Below are positions 18,413 through 28,444 of a stretch of 64,000 bases of DNA, in pieces. Source of the stretch: Streptomyces niphimycinicus (GTDB taxonomy: Bacteria; Actinomycetota; Actinomycetes; Streptomycetales; Streptomycetaceae). The position numbers and the translations under genes are program-made. The notes under the pieces were generated by a model. It did not search any database, was not told the origin of the DNA, and saw nothing but the letters and a program-made list of their open reading frames with translations. Position 1 is the first letter of the stretch; every line of letters begins with the position of its first letter. The stretch is taken from contig NZ_JAHLEM010000015.1 in the NCBI RefSeq assembly GCF_018883605.1, positions 1 through 64,000 of the forward strand, given 5' to 3'.

Positions 18413-21400
18413 TCATTCCACAACCCGCCAGCTGATCTCGATCGTCGCGTCGGGATCGGTGGCCGTCAGCTCGTCCAGTTCGGCCCGGAGCTGGGCGATC
18501 ACCTGGGACGCCTTGGCCCGTCCGCCGCCCGACCGGCGCCCCGCACGAGGGCCGGGCAGCGGGTGGTTGGTGGACACCGGCGGCCGGGCGGTGTCGTCGC
18601 TCAGGCTCACCGCGTCGGGCGTGGTGGGCCGGGCGGGCGGGGACACGGGGACCGGCGGGTCCGTGGGGTTGGCCGTGGGCGGCTGCGGGCGGGCCGCCGC
18701 CTGGCTGCGCTCGATGACCGAGACGATGGACTTCCGCGCGTCCCGCAGGGCGTCTTCGAGCCGCATCGTGCGCTGATCGGCGCGTGCCGCGCCGCGCAGC
18801 GCCTCCAGTACCGCTTCGCCCTGCGGCCCGTAGCTGGGCGCGAGCTTCAGCATGTCCCAGGCCGCGACGACCAGTGCGTCGGCGACGGCCTTGGCCTGCT
18901 TGATCGTGGCCCCGTAACGGCCGGCGGACGCCTCGCCCAGCTCGAAGGCGGCGAACGTGGTGATGACCTGCTTGGCCGCCGCCGAACCGCCCGCCGTGCT
19001 CTCGGAGAGGTCGCGCAGCTCCTTGAGTAGGTCGCGGGAGCGGCGGGCGAGGGTCAGCCTGCCGGTGCCGGGTTCGTCGGCCCCGTCCAGGCCGAGCAGC
19101 TTCGCGTGCTTCTCCAGCTCCTCGACCAGCGTGTCCACATGCGGCTTGTAGTCGCGGGCCCTGGCCGTGATCTGCCGGGCGAAGTGGCTGACCAGTCGGC
19201 CCCGGCGCAGCTTCGGGGGCTGCTCACCGAAGATGTCCCAGAACCGGCGCCCCGCCTCCTCCCAGACCGCTTCGTCCGGCAGCGGCTGGGAGCGCAGGCC
19301 GTCCTGGGGCTTGATGGCCGAGAGTTCGGGCGCGGGGTCGAGCAGCGAGCCGGCGCGCACCCACACTCGGTCGTCCATCTCCGCGTACGAGGCGATGACC
19401 AGGTTGACGAGGAAGCCGTCGAGGCCCATCGGATCGGGCCGGTCGATCCACTCGGCCAGCTTGACCACGCTCAGGTCGCCCGGACCGCCGTCGGTGCGGG
19501 CCTGCAGGTTGAAGTGGTCCACCCAGCGGCTGGAGGGCCGGAAGTAGACCTCCCCCTGCTGGCCGAGCCCGAGGGGCGCGGCGATCCGCCGCATCAGGGG
19601 CCGGTCCTTCGAGGGAACCTCGACCTGCCGCTCGGCGGATTCCGCCGCCGCCCGGATGTGCCCGAAGACGGTACGGGCCTGCGCGGGCGTGACCGCCGTG
19701 TGGGTGCCGTCGGGGTCGAGGTCGGGGTGCGCGGGGAACTGGTGCGCCAGCAGCTTCTTCGCGATGTGCCGGGCCCCTTCGGACAGCGACTGGCCGATGG
19801 AGACCTTGAGGTCGGGCACGTCGCGCAGCGACTCGAAGTGGTCCTCGAAGGACACATCGACGTCGGACGCCTTCTTGTCCGCGCAGCCGTACGCTTGCTT
19901 GAAGGCCGCCGTCACCGTCTTGATCAGGGACTCCCGCTGCTCTTCGAGGAGCACCCTGGCCCGCGCCCGGTTGTCGGTGTTCAGGTGCTGGGCGTAGTGG
20001 GTGTCGAAGCGCCGCTGGTCGGCCAGCGCGTAGTCGATGACGACCAGTTTCTGGAAGTCCTTGTAGCGGGGGGCCGACAGGTAGGTGGGGATCCAGCCCA
20101 CGGTGCGGGTCCCGGCGCCCGACTGCTCGCGCAGCGTGCGCAGCCGGTTGACCGCCTCGACGGAACCGTGTTCGCTCTCCTGGTACGGCAGGTCGATGAC
20201 CAGCCGCCACAGTCCCTCCTGGCTGGGGGAGAACTCGTGGTCGGGCAGGTTCTCCGGGTCGTTGACGTCGCCGATGACGACTTCCGCCGTGCGGTTCGAT
20301 CCGCGCCAGACGAGGGCCAGATCATCCGCGCTGCCCAGCCGCTCGTGCACCTCCAGGCCCAGCTCCTTGGCCAGCAACCGCCTGGCCAGGGCCCGGCGGT
20401 TGGAGCGGTTGTTGTTCACGTTCGCGTTGGCGATGACGGAGTCGACGTCCACCCCGGCCAATTCGAGCCGGACACCGGGGTTGACCTTGGTGCCGGTCGC
20501 CTTGATCTCCACGAAGTGGGTGGCCCACTCGTCGACCTTCGCCTTGATCATCCCGACCTCCGCCCCGGGGATGGGGGAGAGGACCGAGCCGTGGTTGAGC
20601 GCGCCGAGCCGCCGGATGGTGAGGTCGCGGAGGGCGGGCACGCCGGGCGCGAGGGCGGACAGCAGCAGCGTGCACATCAGCCGGTTGTCCCCGACGAAGC
20701 CCCGGCAGCGTTCGAGGAGCTGCGGGTCGGTGATGGTCTCGCGGCGGTGCTGGTAGCGCTCGACGTCTTCCTCGGTGATCTCGTACGTCCCGAGGAGATG
20801 TGGCCGCAGTTTGGTCCGGTACAGCTTGTCGGCGACCTTGAACTCCACCTTGAGGCTGTCCACGAACGGCTTGTCGCCGCCGTCGGCGATGACGGGGTAG
20901 AGGTCGCCGAGCGGGATCAGGTTCTCCAGCGTCGCGTCGTCCCGGTGGTCGGCGAGGAGCTGGCCCATGAGCTTCAGGCCGGTGCGGGAGCGCTGGAGGG
21001 CGGAGGAGATGTGGACGAGGGTGTCCATGAAGGCGGGGGAGAAGGGGTACGTCAACCGGAACGACTCCTCGTCGGCCCCCGTCGTGGCCTCGTCCGAGCC
21101 GAGCAACACGTCCCAGACCTGAGGCCCCACGCGCTTGACCTTCGCGAAGGCGGCGTCCAGCTTGGCGGCGGCCTCCGCGTCCTTGGGCGTGAGGAGGCGC
21201 GCGTGGGCGATCTGGGGGAGGTTGCGGTCCTCCAGGGTGATCTTGTCGAAGCGGCCGGAGGCCAGGTTCAGGCTGTCCTGGATCGCGGTTTCGGCGGCGC
21301 CGGAGGTCTCCTCGCCGACGAGTTCGCGAAGGTCGCGCTGGCGGGCGATGAACGACACGATCGGGATGGCGCGGCGCGAGTCGGCGCCCTCCACGAAGTT

Positions 21401-22375
21401 GGTGATCTTGTCGGTCTCGCGGGAGACGAACTTCTGGTCGTGGATCCGGTTGGCGAGCCAGAGGATCAGCTCGTCGAGGAAGAGGATCAGCCCGTCGTAG
21501 CCGAGCGACTTCGCGTGCTCGGCGATGACGGCGAGGCCGGCGTCGAGGGAGATGAACCCGTGCTCGTCCTCGGCCGCGTGCCGGGCGAACCCGGGGAACC
21601 AGGTCACGCTCGCGTCGTGGACGAGCTTCGCGCGTAGCTCGGCCGGGGTGCTGGGGTTGACCAGGTTCAGGTTCACCTCGCCGCCGTCCAGCTCCTCGGC
21701 GGAGAGTGCGGTGTTGAGCAGTTCCGGCGTCCAGGTGAACGGATCGCCCCACTCGTCGTCGTCCTCGTCGTCGGCGGTGGCGCCCGGGGTGGGGGCGTCG
21801 GCGAGCCCGGCGATGAAGGTCTCGTCGCCGACGCGGTGGCGGTGGGAGCGGATGTCCTCGAAGAGGGAGTCGGTCCGGTAGACCTGCGGGGTGGGGGCGT
21901 CCTTGTGCTGGGGCAGGGACTTGACGTGGCTGACGTAGCCGCCGAGGACGCGCTGCTCCAGCGATTTCGCGCCGAGCATGTGGTACGGGACGAGGAGGAA
22001 CCGCTTGCCGTCGGCGCCCAGCCACTCGTGCTTGGTAAGCACCGGGTCGAAGTCCCCGCGACTGCGGACGGCCGCGTCGCCCCGGAGGAGGGCGTGCAGG
22101 ACGGCCATGAAGTGGGACTTACCGGAACCGAACGAGCCGTGGAGATAGGCGGCCTTCGAGGTGTGCCCGTCGAGGGACGCCTTGATGAGGCTGAGGGCCT
22201 CGTCGAAGTTCTCCAGGAGGCGCTCGGTGACGACGTAGTCGCGGAGGGCGCGGGCCGCACCCTCCTCGGTGACGGCCTCGGCGAGCTTCAGCACGAAGTC
22301 GGAGGTGGAGATCGACGTCTTGATGTCGATGACGTCGCGGAGGAGAGGTGCCGTGCCGGTGGCGTTCGGGGCCAT
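18413..22375 (-). CDS. pglY: BREX-2 ATPase PglY (BrxC-like)
   Basis: 1320 residues, a large AAA+ ATPase. Walker A is GSFGSGKS at 80-87 ([12 protein letters not shown]), the Walker B-like strand [17 protein letters not shown] occurs further on, and an arginine-rich sensor region follows ([12 protein letters not shown]). Length and order fit PglY/BrxC proteins, which assemble with BREX methyltransferase and PglZ. ATG 22375 has AGGAG about 10 bases upstream. The C-terminal third is rich in Ala/Pro ([16 protein letters not shown]), a likely flexible linker before a short conserved tail ([11 protein letters not shown]). The 294-base gap upstream suggests its own promoter, giving a pglYZ transcript as in S. 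coelicolor, where pglY and pglZ are co-transcribed. Confidence 0.92.
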   Translation of the reverse strand: MAPNATGTAPLLRDVIDIKTSISTSDFVLKLAEAVTEEGAARALRDYVVTERLLENFDEALSLIKASLDGHTSKAAYLHGSFGSGKSHFMAVLHALLRGDAAVRSRGDFDPVLTKHEWLGADGKRFLLVPYHMLGAKSLEQRVLGGYVSHVKSLPQHKDAPTPQVYRTDSLFEDIRSHRHRVGDETFIAGLADAPTPGATADDEDDDEWGDPFTWTPELLNTALSAEELDGGEVNLNLVNPSTPAELRAKLVHDASVTWFPGFARHAAEDEHGFISLDAGLAVIAEHAKSLGYDGLILFLDELILWLANRIHDQKFVSRETDKITNFVEGADSRRAIPIVSFIARQRDLRELVGEETSGAAETAIQDSLNLASGRFDKITLEDRNLPQIAHARLLTPKDAEAAAKLDAAFAKVKRVGPQVWDVLLGSDEATTGADEESFRLTYPFSPAFMDTLVHISSALQRSRTGLKLMGQLLADHRDDATLENLIPLGDLYPVIADGGDKPFVDSLKVEFKVADKLYRTKLRPHLLGTYEITEEDVERYQHRRETITDPQLLERCRGFVGDNRLMCTLLLSALAPGVPALRDLTIRRLGALNHGSVLSPIPGAEVGMIKAKVDEWATHFVEIKATGTKVNPGVRLELAGVDVDSVIANANVNNNRSNRRALARRLLAKELGLEVHERLGSADDLALVWRGSNRTAEVVIGDVNDPENLPDHEFSPSQEGLWRLVIDLPYQESEHGSVEAVNRLRTLREQSGAGTRTVGWIPTYLSAPRYKDFQKLVVIDYALADQRRFDTHYAQHLNTDNRARARVLLEEQRESLIKTVTAAFKQAYGCADKKASDVDVSFEDHFESLRDVPDLKVSIGQSLSEGARHIAKKLLAHQFPAHPDLDPDGTHTAVTPAQARTVFGHIRAAAESAERQVEVPSKDRPLMRRIAAPLGLGQQGEVYFRPSSRWVDHFNLQARTDGGPGDLSVVKLAEWIDRPDPMGLDGFLVNLVIASYAEMDDRVWVRAGSLLDPAPELSAIKPQDGLRSQPLPDEAVWEEAGRRFWDIFGEQPPKLRRGRLVSHFARQITARARDYKPHVDTLVEELEKHAKLLGLDGADEPGTGRLTLARRSRDLLKELRDLSESTAGGSAAAKQVITTFAAFELGEASAGRYGATIKQAKAVADALVVAAWDMLKLAPSYGPQGEAVLEALRGAARADQRTMRLEDALRDARKSIVSVIERSQAAARPQPPTANPTDPPVPVSPPARPTTPDAVSLSDDTARPPVSTNHPLPGPRAGRRSGGGRAKASQVIAQLRAELDELTATDPDATIEISWRVVE

Positions 22376-22669
22376 CTGTGTCTCGCTTCTCCTGGTTCCT
22401 GCGTCCGGTGTGCGCGTGAGCGCGTGGGCCTGGACAGCAGGGTCTCCCCCCTGGCCCGGGGCGGCGACGGTTACGGATGGTCTCCGTGCGGCCCCGGTGT
22501 GTTGTCGTCAGTCGTCGCGAACCGGTCGTTCGGCGGCTGTGGCCCGTCCACGATCGTAACGGTTTGCGTAGGGGAGGGAACCGGTGTGCGGGACGGGGTG
22601 GAGTGACCGGTGGGAGTGGCCTACAGGTTGTCGACGTCTCCGGCAGCCATTCCGGCCTTGTGGTCCCGC
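22376..22669. promoter_or_regulatory. Upstream region of pglY
   Basis: 294 bases between the DUF397 gene and pglY, both read from the minus strand. No open frame with coding-like codon use is apparent. It contains the pglY Shine-Dalgarno (AGGAG, minus strand, near 22390) and a somewhat less GC-rich patch around 22550-22570 (cgtaacggtttgcgtag on plus) where a promoter could lie. I cannot define -35/-10 boxes with confidence. Confidence 0.35.
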
Positions 22670-22873
22670 TCAGCGCAGGTGCGTGATGAATGCGGACCAG
22701 GCCGTCCGACCGACACGTATGACGGGACCGGCGGGACGCTTGCTGTCGCGGAGCAAGACGCTGTGTGGGAGGTTGTCGGCGACCTCGACGCAGTTGCCCT
22801 GCCCGCCGCTGTAGCTACTCGTACGCCATGCCGCCTCCATGAGGTCTGGCGATATATCGGTTTCATTGCTCAC
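22670..22873 (-). CDS. DUF397 small protein
   Basis: 67 residues from GTG 22873, with GGAG 8 bases upstream. The signature WRTSSYSGGQGNCVEVAD and VLLRDSKRPAGPVI, plus the closing AWSAFI, are diagnostic of DUF397, small actinobacterial proteins almost always encoded after an XRE/DUF5753 regulator. Here too the start overlaps the XRE stop as GTGA, so the pair is translationally coupled. Such pairs behave as regulator and antagonist modules, for example in Streptomyces developmental control. The longer frame that contains it is antisense or out-of-frame sequence and was not used. Confidence 0.88.
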   Translation of the reverse strand: MSNETDISPDLMEAAWRTSSYSGGQGNCVEVADNLPHSVLLRDSKRPAGPVIRVGRTAWSAFITHLR

Positions 22874-23742
22874 GACTGGTACTCCTTGGCGACGCGACGG
22901 ATCACAGCGAGCGATTCCGTCGGTGGCAACGCTGCCGTGCGTGCATCGTCGAAGAGTTCGCGATAGCGAGCGACTTCGAGTTCCCGCTCCATCCAGATGT
23001 TGCCGGTCGGGGTTTCTGACAACACGAGGTCGAGCGATGCCAACTGCGGAAAGCTGAGAAGTAGGTACGGCCCGAACATACTTGAGTGCGCACCACGTGA
23101 GAACGGCAGCACCTGCACAGTGATGTTGGACTGTTCCGCCATGGCGGCCATGTGCTCCAGTTGTGCTCGCATCACGGCCGGTCCGCCGACCTGCTGCCGC
23201 AGGACTCCTTCGGACAGTACGGCCCAGAAGTCCATGGGCGTTTCGCCGACCAGTCGTTCTTGCCTGGTGAGCCGCACCTGGACGAACTGTTCGATCTCCT
23301 CGGGCGTCTGCCAGGAGCGCGAGGCCACCGTCACTGCGCGTCCGTACTCCGCAGTCTGTAGGAGCCCGGGGACGAGTTGCACTTCGTACGTTCGGATGCT
23401 GTCGCAGATGGCCTCCATCTCGATCTGGTCGCGGTACGCGTCGCCGAGCACGGACTCGTACTGACGCCACCAGCCGTCGCGCCGCCGCCGATTGGCCCTG
23501 CGCGCCAATGCCGCGAGGCGCTCGCGTGCCTCGCTGTCTTCGACGTCGTATGCGTGCATGAGGGCGTTCAGATCCGGCGTGCGGACGGGAACGTGACCGT
23601 TCTCGATGCGGCTGATCTTCCCCTTGGTGCAGTCGAGGACTTCTGCTGCATCGGCGGTGGAGAGGCCCGCGCTCTCGCGGAATCTGCGGAGTTCGTCGCC
23701 GAGTTGGCGTCCCAGCACGGTGGAGGGTTTGACGGTTGGCAT
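22870..23742 (-). CDS. XRE-family regulator with DUF5753 (Scr1-type)
   Basis: 290 residues. The N-terminal helix-turn-helix is clear: LRRFRESAGLSTADAAEVLDC, then KISRIENGHV. The rest is DUF5753: RRANRRRRDGWWRQYE, a YEVQLVPGLLQTAEYGRAV block, QVRLTRQERL, and the NITVQVLPFSRGAH strand. ATG 23742 is the first codon before the HTH. It is coupled to the DUF397 gene and lies in the gap between pglX and pglY, in the same orientation. It may control the Pgl transcripts or be an unrelated cassette that inserted there; the sequence does not decide. Confidence 0.9.
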   Translation of the reverse strand: MPTVKPSTVLGRQLGDELRRFRESAGLSTADAAEVLDCTKGKISRIENGHVPVRTPDLNALMHAYDVEDSEARERLAALARRANRRRRDGWWRQYESVLGDAYRDQIEMEAICDSIRTYEVQLVPGLLQTAEYGRAVTVASRSWQTPEEIEQFVQVRLTRQERLVGETPMDFWAVLSEGVLRQQVGGPAVMRAQLEHMAAMAEQSNITVQVLPFSRGAHSSMFGPYLLLSFPQLASLDLVLSETPTGNIWMERELEVARYRELFDDARTAALPPTESLAVIRRVAKEYQS

Positions 23743-23928
23743 ACGTCACTACCTATCAGGGCCGGGGGCTTGATGGCTCCCGAAGTAGCACGAACGAGTG
23801 AATCGAGAAGCGATAACTCATGCAACGTTGCGCGAGTCTCTGTCGCGAGGGCAATCTGCTCAGGACGGTTCGAACCGCCACCAGTTCACAGGGACTTGAT
23901 CGACAGCTACCGACCCCCAGGGGGCGTC
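23743..23928. promoter_or_regulatory. Divergent promoter region between XRE and HATPase genes
   Basis: 186 bases separating the divergent starts at 23742 (-) and 23929 (+). It is lower in GC than the flanking genes (for example cgataactcatgcaacgttgc at 23812 onwards, shown in part), as promoters usually are. An AGGGGG ribosome binding site for the plus-strand gene ends about 5 bases before its ATG. No exact operator repeat was recognised. Confidence 0.4.
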
Positions 23929-24591
23929 ATGGCAGAGCACTCCACCGCATACGAAGTGAAGTTCCGGTTGCCTCGTCGGCGGAGCAGCGTGCCCAGAGCG
24001 CGTGCGTTACTGCATTCCGCACTCGGTGAGTGGGGCATCGGGCAGGCGGCCGAGACGGCTGAGCTGGTCCTCTCGGAGCTGGTGACCAATGCGATGCGAG
24101 TGCGTGTGCCGCGTGACCGGCTGGTCGGAGTGCGGATCGAATGGCTGCCGGAAGACAGCCTGCTGCGCTTGGAAGCCAGCGACGCAGGCGAAGGGAAGCC
24201 CGAGGTGCGGGCGCCCGGTGAGGACGAAACAGGCGGGCGGGGACTGATGCTCGTGCAGGCGCTGGCCCATCGCTGGGGTTTCGAGCAACGCGCGTGCGGG
24301 ATTGGAAAAACCGTCTGGGCCGAGCTGCAGGCCCCGGACCGCGCTCCTGAGCGTGATGGGGCTGAGATCGCTGCGGCAGCGGTCCGCCCGGGTCAGTGCG
24401 TACGGGTGTGGGGCGCTTGGCGGACGGTCCGAAGCGTGGGCACTGAGCGTTCTGCGTCCGGCGACGGGTGCACTGTCGTGCTTGAGCTTGACGACGGCCC
24501 GGGGCTGCGGGTCGATCCCACCGCGCCGTTGACCGTACGAGACGCCGATGTGTCCTCCCCGTGCAGCGACGGCGAGGACACATCGGGATAG
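23929..24591 (+). CDS. ATP-binding protein of the RsbW-like HATPase_c_2 family
   Basis: 220 residues from ATG 23929 with AGGGGG upstream. GHKL-type motifs: the N box as LVLSELVTNAMRV, the G1-like LRLEASDAGEG, and GGRGLMLVQALAHRWG as the G2 box. In Streptomyces such small HATPases are anti-sigma-factor-like kinases or regulators often sited next to XRE/DUF397 pairs, as here. The last 70 residues (GQCVRVWGAWRTVRSV, VLELDDGPGLRV) form a probable small beta-barrel extension not common to all members. It is convergent with pglX; the two stops are only a few bases apart and share a hairpin. Confidence 0.82.
   Translation: MAEHSTAYEVKFRLPRRRSSVPRARALLHSALGEWGIGQAAETAELVLSELVTNAMRVRVPRDRLVGVRIEWLPEDSLLRLEASDAGEGKPEVRAPGEDETGGRGLMLVQALAHRWGFEQRACGIGKTVWAELQAPDRAPERDGAEIAAAAVRPGQCVRVWGAWRTVRSVGTERSASGDGCTVVLELDDGPGLRVDPTAPLTVRDADVSSPCSDGEDTSG
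24545..24586. terminator. Bidirectional terminator-like hairpin, HATPase / pglX
   Basis: A perfect 13-bp inverted repeat, CCGATGTGTCCTC at 24545-24557 and its complement at 24574-24586, with a 16-base loop. It is embedded in the last codons of the HATPase gene, a few bases before its stop and immediately 3' of the convergent pglX gene, so it could end both transcripts. Confidence 0.7.
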
Positions 24592-24595
24592 GCGA

Positions 24596-27500
24596 TCAGC
24601 CCTTGGCCGAGCGCCGGCCGCGAGTGGCCGGGGCGGGCCGCCAGGCCCGCAGATCGTCATCGGTCAGGTCGTGTTCGCCTTGCTGGGTGGCGCGGTAGCC
24701 CGCGAAGAAGGCTGCGGGAGAGCTGCCGTAGAGCGGGTCGAAGTCGTTGTGCCACTGGTCGAGCCAAGGTTGAAGTTCGAGCAGGCCCGCGAGCAGCGGC
24801 GTCATCTCCTCGGAGGACAGCCCGTCGTGGTTGGTGAAGTACGTGGCGAGCGCCTGTGCCTGCTCCCGGTGGTCCCAGCCTGCCCAGCCGAACAGCTCCG
24901 GCGTCCCGGAGATCGCGCCGGTCGCATACGAGATGAACCGCTCCTTGGGCACGTCCAGCTTGCCTCGGGCGCGCCAGTAGGACGGCTTGAGGAAGTCGGC
25001 CGAGGTGTACTTGGGCGGCACGGGGATGGCGTCCCGGATCTTCCGCTTGGCGGGCTCGTCCGGGGCGGCGTCCTCCTTCCGCTGGAGATCCCAGACGTGC
25101 TCCCAGTCCTGGCGCTTCTTCAGGCCGCTGGGCTTGTAGCGGAGGGCGGGGAGGAACGGCACGTGCTCCTCGGCGAGGAGGTCAGCGACGATGGTCGCCA
25201 GCTCCGTGCGGGGCGCATGCAGCTCCGCGACGGACACGAAGTCCTCGTCGAGGGACAGCGCGGAGGCGAGCTGGTCCAGGGTGAGGATGGTCGGCTGTCC
25301 GTCTGGGAACCACAGCTCGTGGTTCTCAACCCGGTCCAGCAGCCAGGACTTGAGTGCACGCTCCTGGAGTGCGTCCCATCCCTCAGTTGCCCAGCGGCGC
25401 TTGTATTCGGGGCGCTCCACCATGCCGATGGCACGGGAGGTTTCGATGACGTCGATGCGCTTCTGGACGACGGCCTTATAGGCGTCGGACCAGTGGTCGG
25501 GCAGTTCAGTGATGGGAGTGGAGTTGTGCCGTTTGAACCACTCGTCGGACGCCTCGCCCTTCTCGACGCGACGGGCGAGTACGACCTCGAAGGCGCGCTC
25601 GCCCAGAGCGAGTTCGGGAACGTCGGCTTCGGGGGCGCGCAGGTCCTCGGTATGCAGGTTGTAGAGGGAATAGACCTTCCAGTCCAACTCTTCTTGGAGA
25701 GCAATCATTCGGGAACGGGTGGACTCCCATGCCTCTCTCGCCTTGTGCAGGTTAGAGGCGGAAGGAGGCGTCGCTGAAGCGACAGCCGTAGGGGTGACAG
25801 TGAATAGCCTTTGAGCTAGGCCGTCGATGGAAGTCGCAAGCTCCGTGGGGAAATCTGGAGGAAGTGGGAAATCCCCCATGGGGGTACCGTTGAATTGGTA
25901 GAAATCTTCGAATGGGAAGGTGCTCTGTCGTGCGCCTTCCATATCTACGGTGCTTCCCATATTGTGGCTCACTTGTTTGAGCCAGAACCCCGCAATGGAG
26001 CTATTTAGTATTCCCAGGAGCTGGAAGTGCTCCTTTTCGTCACTCCCTTCTCGCAGTTTAAGTACGGGTGCTGATTGTTTGAATACCTTCCCGCCTCGAT
26101 CCAGCACAAAGTGATTGTGTGTCGCAACAAAAGCAAAGGTGATCGACAGTGGAGTGCGATAACGTTCAGCTACCCAGCGATACCAACCCCACCACGCCTT
26201 ACCGAGGTCATGCTGAGTCTGGCCATCAAAGTCGGTAGTGGAGCGGAGGTGGCTCCGTGTCTTCCACAGTAGGCGCGCCCAGGGGGCGCCAGTATCGTAG
26301 GGCAATGGGTTAAGGTCGTTATCGTAGGGTGTAATAGCACTTTCCGTGCAATGGCAGTCCCAGTCTCTGACTACCTCCCCAACGATGAGTTTCCTGGCAA
26401 GGTCACCAGTGATGCGCTGTCGCCGGAGGGCCTCCGGAGTGCTGATGAACGCGTCGTCTTGCCCGGGGAAGCTGGCGAAACCGATATCTCGAGCCAGAAC
26501 GCTCCTCAGTTTGATTCGCCCAGTTTCCTCGATTTTTTCGTTGAGTTCGACGGCGCCGTCAGTGAGCATCCAGGGATGTTTGCGGAAATACTGGTCGCGG
26601 GGCAAGTCGTCTACAGAGACCCACTGACTTTTTGATCCCGGATTGTCGATCTGCTGGGCGATTGCTTGCCAGACCAGGCCCTTCTTGCCGTTCTCTGGTG
26701 CTGTTGGTTCACCTTGAATTCCGCGTACGGTTCGAATGGTGTCTGTGCGGACGCTTCCAGGGCGGCGTCGTCCCACAAGGATTACTGTAGGTGTCCCGTG
26801 TCCTGGAATGTGGGCCCCTGATGTGTCAATAACTTCCGTCAACTCGACTTTGTGGGCAAAATATTCCTCAATTAGCTTGGTTCCGAACTCTCGTTTTGTG
26901 AAGGAAGTCGCCGTGATCTGGCCCACCATTCCGTATCCGCGCCCGTCGGGTGATCCGGATTTCGCGAGCTGGAAGAATCGCTCAGCAAAGGGTACGGAGA
27001 GCGCATACTTTCCCGAGCAAGATGCGTACAGTTCCCGGTACAAAGAATTTAGCTTCTTGTCCTTGACCGTGATGTAGGGCGGGTTCCCCACCACCACGTC
27101 ATATCGCCCCATCTCAAGGATCCCTGGATGCGCGTGCACGTCCTCCGTCGCATACGAGAACCCCGCCAGCGGGTCCCCCGACTCCTCACCCAGCAGTGTC
27201 AGTTCAAGCTGCCGCGCCTTAATCAACGAGTCGCCCACCGCCAGGTGAATCGGCCAGTCATACCTGGCCGCCTGCGCCAGCGTCCGCACACCCGCCGCCG
27301 CCATCCCCGCAACCAACAACCGGAACCGCGCAATCGCCACCGCGAACGGGTTGATGTCCACCCCGTGCACCGCGTTCAGCGCATCCCGCACCCGCTCGTG
27401 CACATCCCGCCCCGGCTCGCGCTCCGCAAACAGCCGGACCATCCGCCGGAACGCACCCAGCACAAAGTGCCCCGACCCGCACGTCGGGTCGATCATCTTC

Positions 27501-28375
27501 AGCTCGCCGAACTTGCCGCCCAGCTCCCGCACCACCGGATCCATCGTCCGGTCGAGGATGAACTCCTCCACGAACTCCGGGGTCTGAAGCAGCGCATACG
27601 TCTTTCGCGCCGACTCCGACAGCCACTGGTACAGGTCACCCAGGAACCGGGTGTCCCAGCCCTTCGTGGGGTCGTTCTCATCCAACGGGTCAGTGAAGTC
27701 GTGGACCAGCCGGTCAGCGTCCTCCCCTTCACCCCGCTCACGCCAGAACTCCACCAACGCCCGCGCCGCATCATGCGACAGCGGAATCTGGTACAGCGGA
27801 TTGCGCCGCTTGTCGAACAGCAGCTTCCCGGCCTGGCCCGCGCCCAGTTCCTCGAACGCCCGCTCCAGCCACCCGCGATACGTCGGGTCCGGGTCCTCCT
27901 CCACGTACTGCGCGTACCGCGCCTCCGCCAGGTCCCGACGCTCCGCATCCGGCCCCGTCAGATACGGCTCCGCGATCAGCCGGTTGTCCTCGCAGAACCG
28001 CACGAACACCGTGCCCAGCACCCACGCCACCGCGACCTGCGTGACCCGCTCGTCCAGCCACGCGTTCCACGTCGCCGCCGTACGCCCCAGCTTCCGGGCC
28101 TCGTCGTACTCGGCCCGCAGCCGCCCCGCGACAGCGTCCGCCGCCCGCACTCGCTCCACGCGGTCCGCCGACAACTCACCCTCAGCCGAACCCAAACGCG
28201 CATCCAACCAAGCACTCCACCGCGGAGTCGCCGGATCCGCCTTGCCCGCCTTCTCGTACTCCTGCCGCAACGGTTTGAGGACCGATTCCCCGTCCTTGAC
28301 CTGCTTGGCGAGATCCACCTCGATCGCCTTGACCTGCTTGATCAGGTCGGTCCGCAGCGCTGGAGCGTCAATCAC
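24596..28375 (-). CDS. pglX: BREX-2 adenine-specific DNA methyltransferase PglX
   Basis: 1259 residues from GTG 28375 (GGGAG upstream). The SAM-binding motif I is MIDPTCGSGHFVLGAF (DPTCGSG at 296-302), motif IV is VVVGNPPYITVKDKK with NPPY at 431-434, and GVDINPFAVAIARFRLL lies between. This is the N6-adenine MTase organisation of PglX/BrxX. Known PglX methylates non-palindromic sites and in S. coelicolor is the potentially toxic component restrained by PglZ. It follows pglW by 69 bases on the same strand. Base composition changes sharply within the gene: about 25700-27080 (residues about 434-890, the expected target-recognition part) is visibly more A/T-rich than both ends. No long G tract of the kind that phase-varies S. 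coelicolor pglX is present. Confidence 0.93.
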   Translation of the reverse strand: MIDAPALRTDLIKQVKAIEVDLAKQVKDGESVLKPLRQEYEKAGKADPATPRWSAWLDARLGSAEGELSADRVERVRAADAVAGRLRAEYDEARKLGRTAATWNAWLDERVTQVAVAWVLGTVFVRFCEDNRLIAEPYLTGPDAERRDLAEARYAQYVEEDPDPTYRGWLERAFEELGAGQAGKLLFDKRRNPLYQIPLSHDAARALVEFWRERGEGEDADRLVHDFTDPLDENDPTKGWDTRFLGDLYQWLSESARKTYALLQTPEFVEEFILDRTMDPVVRELGGKFGELKMIDPTCGSGHFVLGAFRRMVRLFAEREPGRDVHERVRDALNAVHGVDINPFAVAIARFRLLVAGMAAAGVRTLAQAARYDWPIHLAVGDSLIKARQLELTLLGEESGDPLAGFSYATEDVHAHPGILEMGRYDVVVGNPPYITVKDKKLNSLYRELYASCSGKYALSVPFAERFFQLAKSGSPDGRGYGMVGQITATSFTKREFGTKLIEEYFAHKVELTEVIDTSGAHIPGHGTPTVILVGRRRPGSVRTDTIRTVRGIQGEPTAPENGKKGLVWQAIAQQIDNPGSKSQWVSVDDLPRDQYFRKHPWMLTDGAVELNEKIEETGRIKLRSVLARDIGFASFPGQDDAFISTPEALRRQRITGDLARKLIVGEVVRDWDCHCTESAITPYDNDLNPLPYDTGAPWARLLWKTRSHLRSTTDFDGQTQHDLGKAWWGWYRWVAERYRTPLSITFAFVATHNHFVLDRGGKVFKQSAPVLKLREGSDEKEHFQLLGILNSSIAGFWLKQVSHNMGSTVDMEGARQSTFPFEDFYQFNGTPMGDFPLPPDFPTELATSIDGLAQRLFTVTPTAVASATPPSASNLHKAREAWESTRSRMIALQEELDWKVYSLYNLHTEDLRAPEADVPELALGERAFEVVLARRVEKGEASDEWFKRHNSTPITELPDHWSDAYKAVVQKRIDVIETSRAIGMVERPEYKRRWATEGWDALQERALKSWLLDRVENHELWFPDGQPTILTLDQLASALSLDEDFVSVAELHAPRTELATIVADLLAEEHVPFLPALRYKPSGLKKRQDWEHVWDLQRKEDAAPDEPAKRKIRDAIPVPPKYTSADFLKPSYWRARGKLDVPKERFISYATGAISGTPELFGWAGWDHREQAQALATYFTNHDGLSSEEMTPLLAGLLELQPWLDQWHNDFDPLYGSSPAAFFAGYRATQQGEHDLTDDDLRAWRPAPATRGRRSAKG

Positions 28376-28444
28376 GTCGTCACATCTCCCGTGTTCCCCG
28401 TTGTCCCCTATGTGCCCATCGCCCTGGCGGCTCCCGCCCCGCCG

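Noticed and set aside
19106-21637. 843-codon plus-strand frame
   Set aside because: Antisense shadow of pglY.
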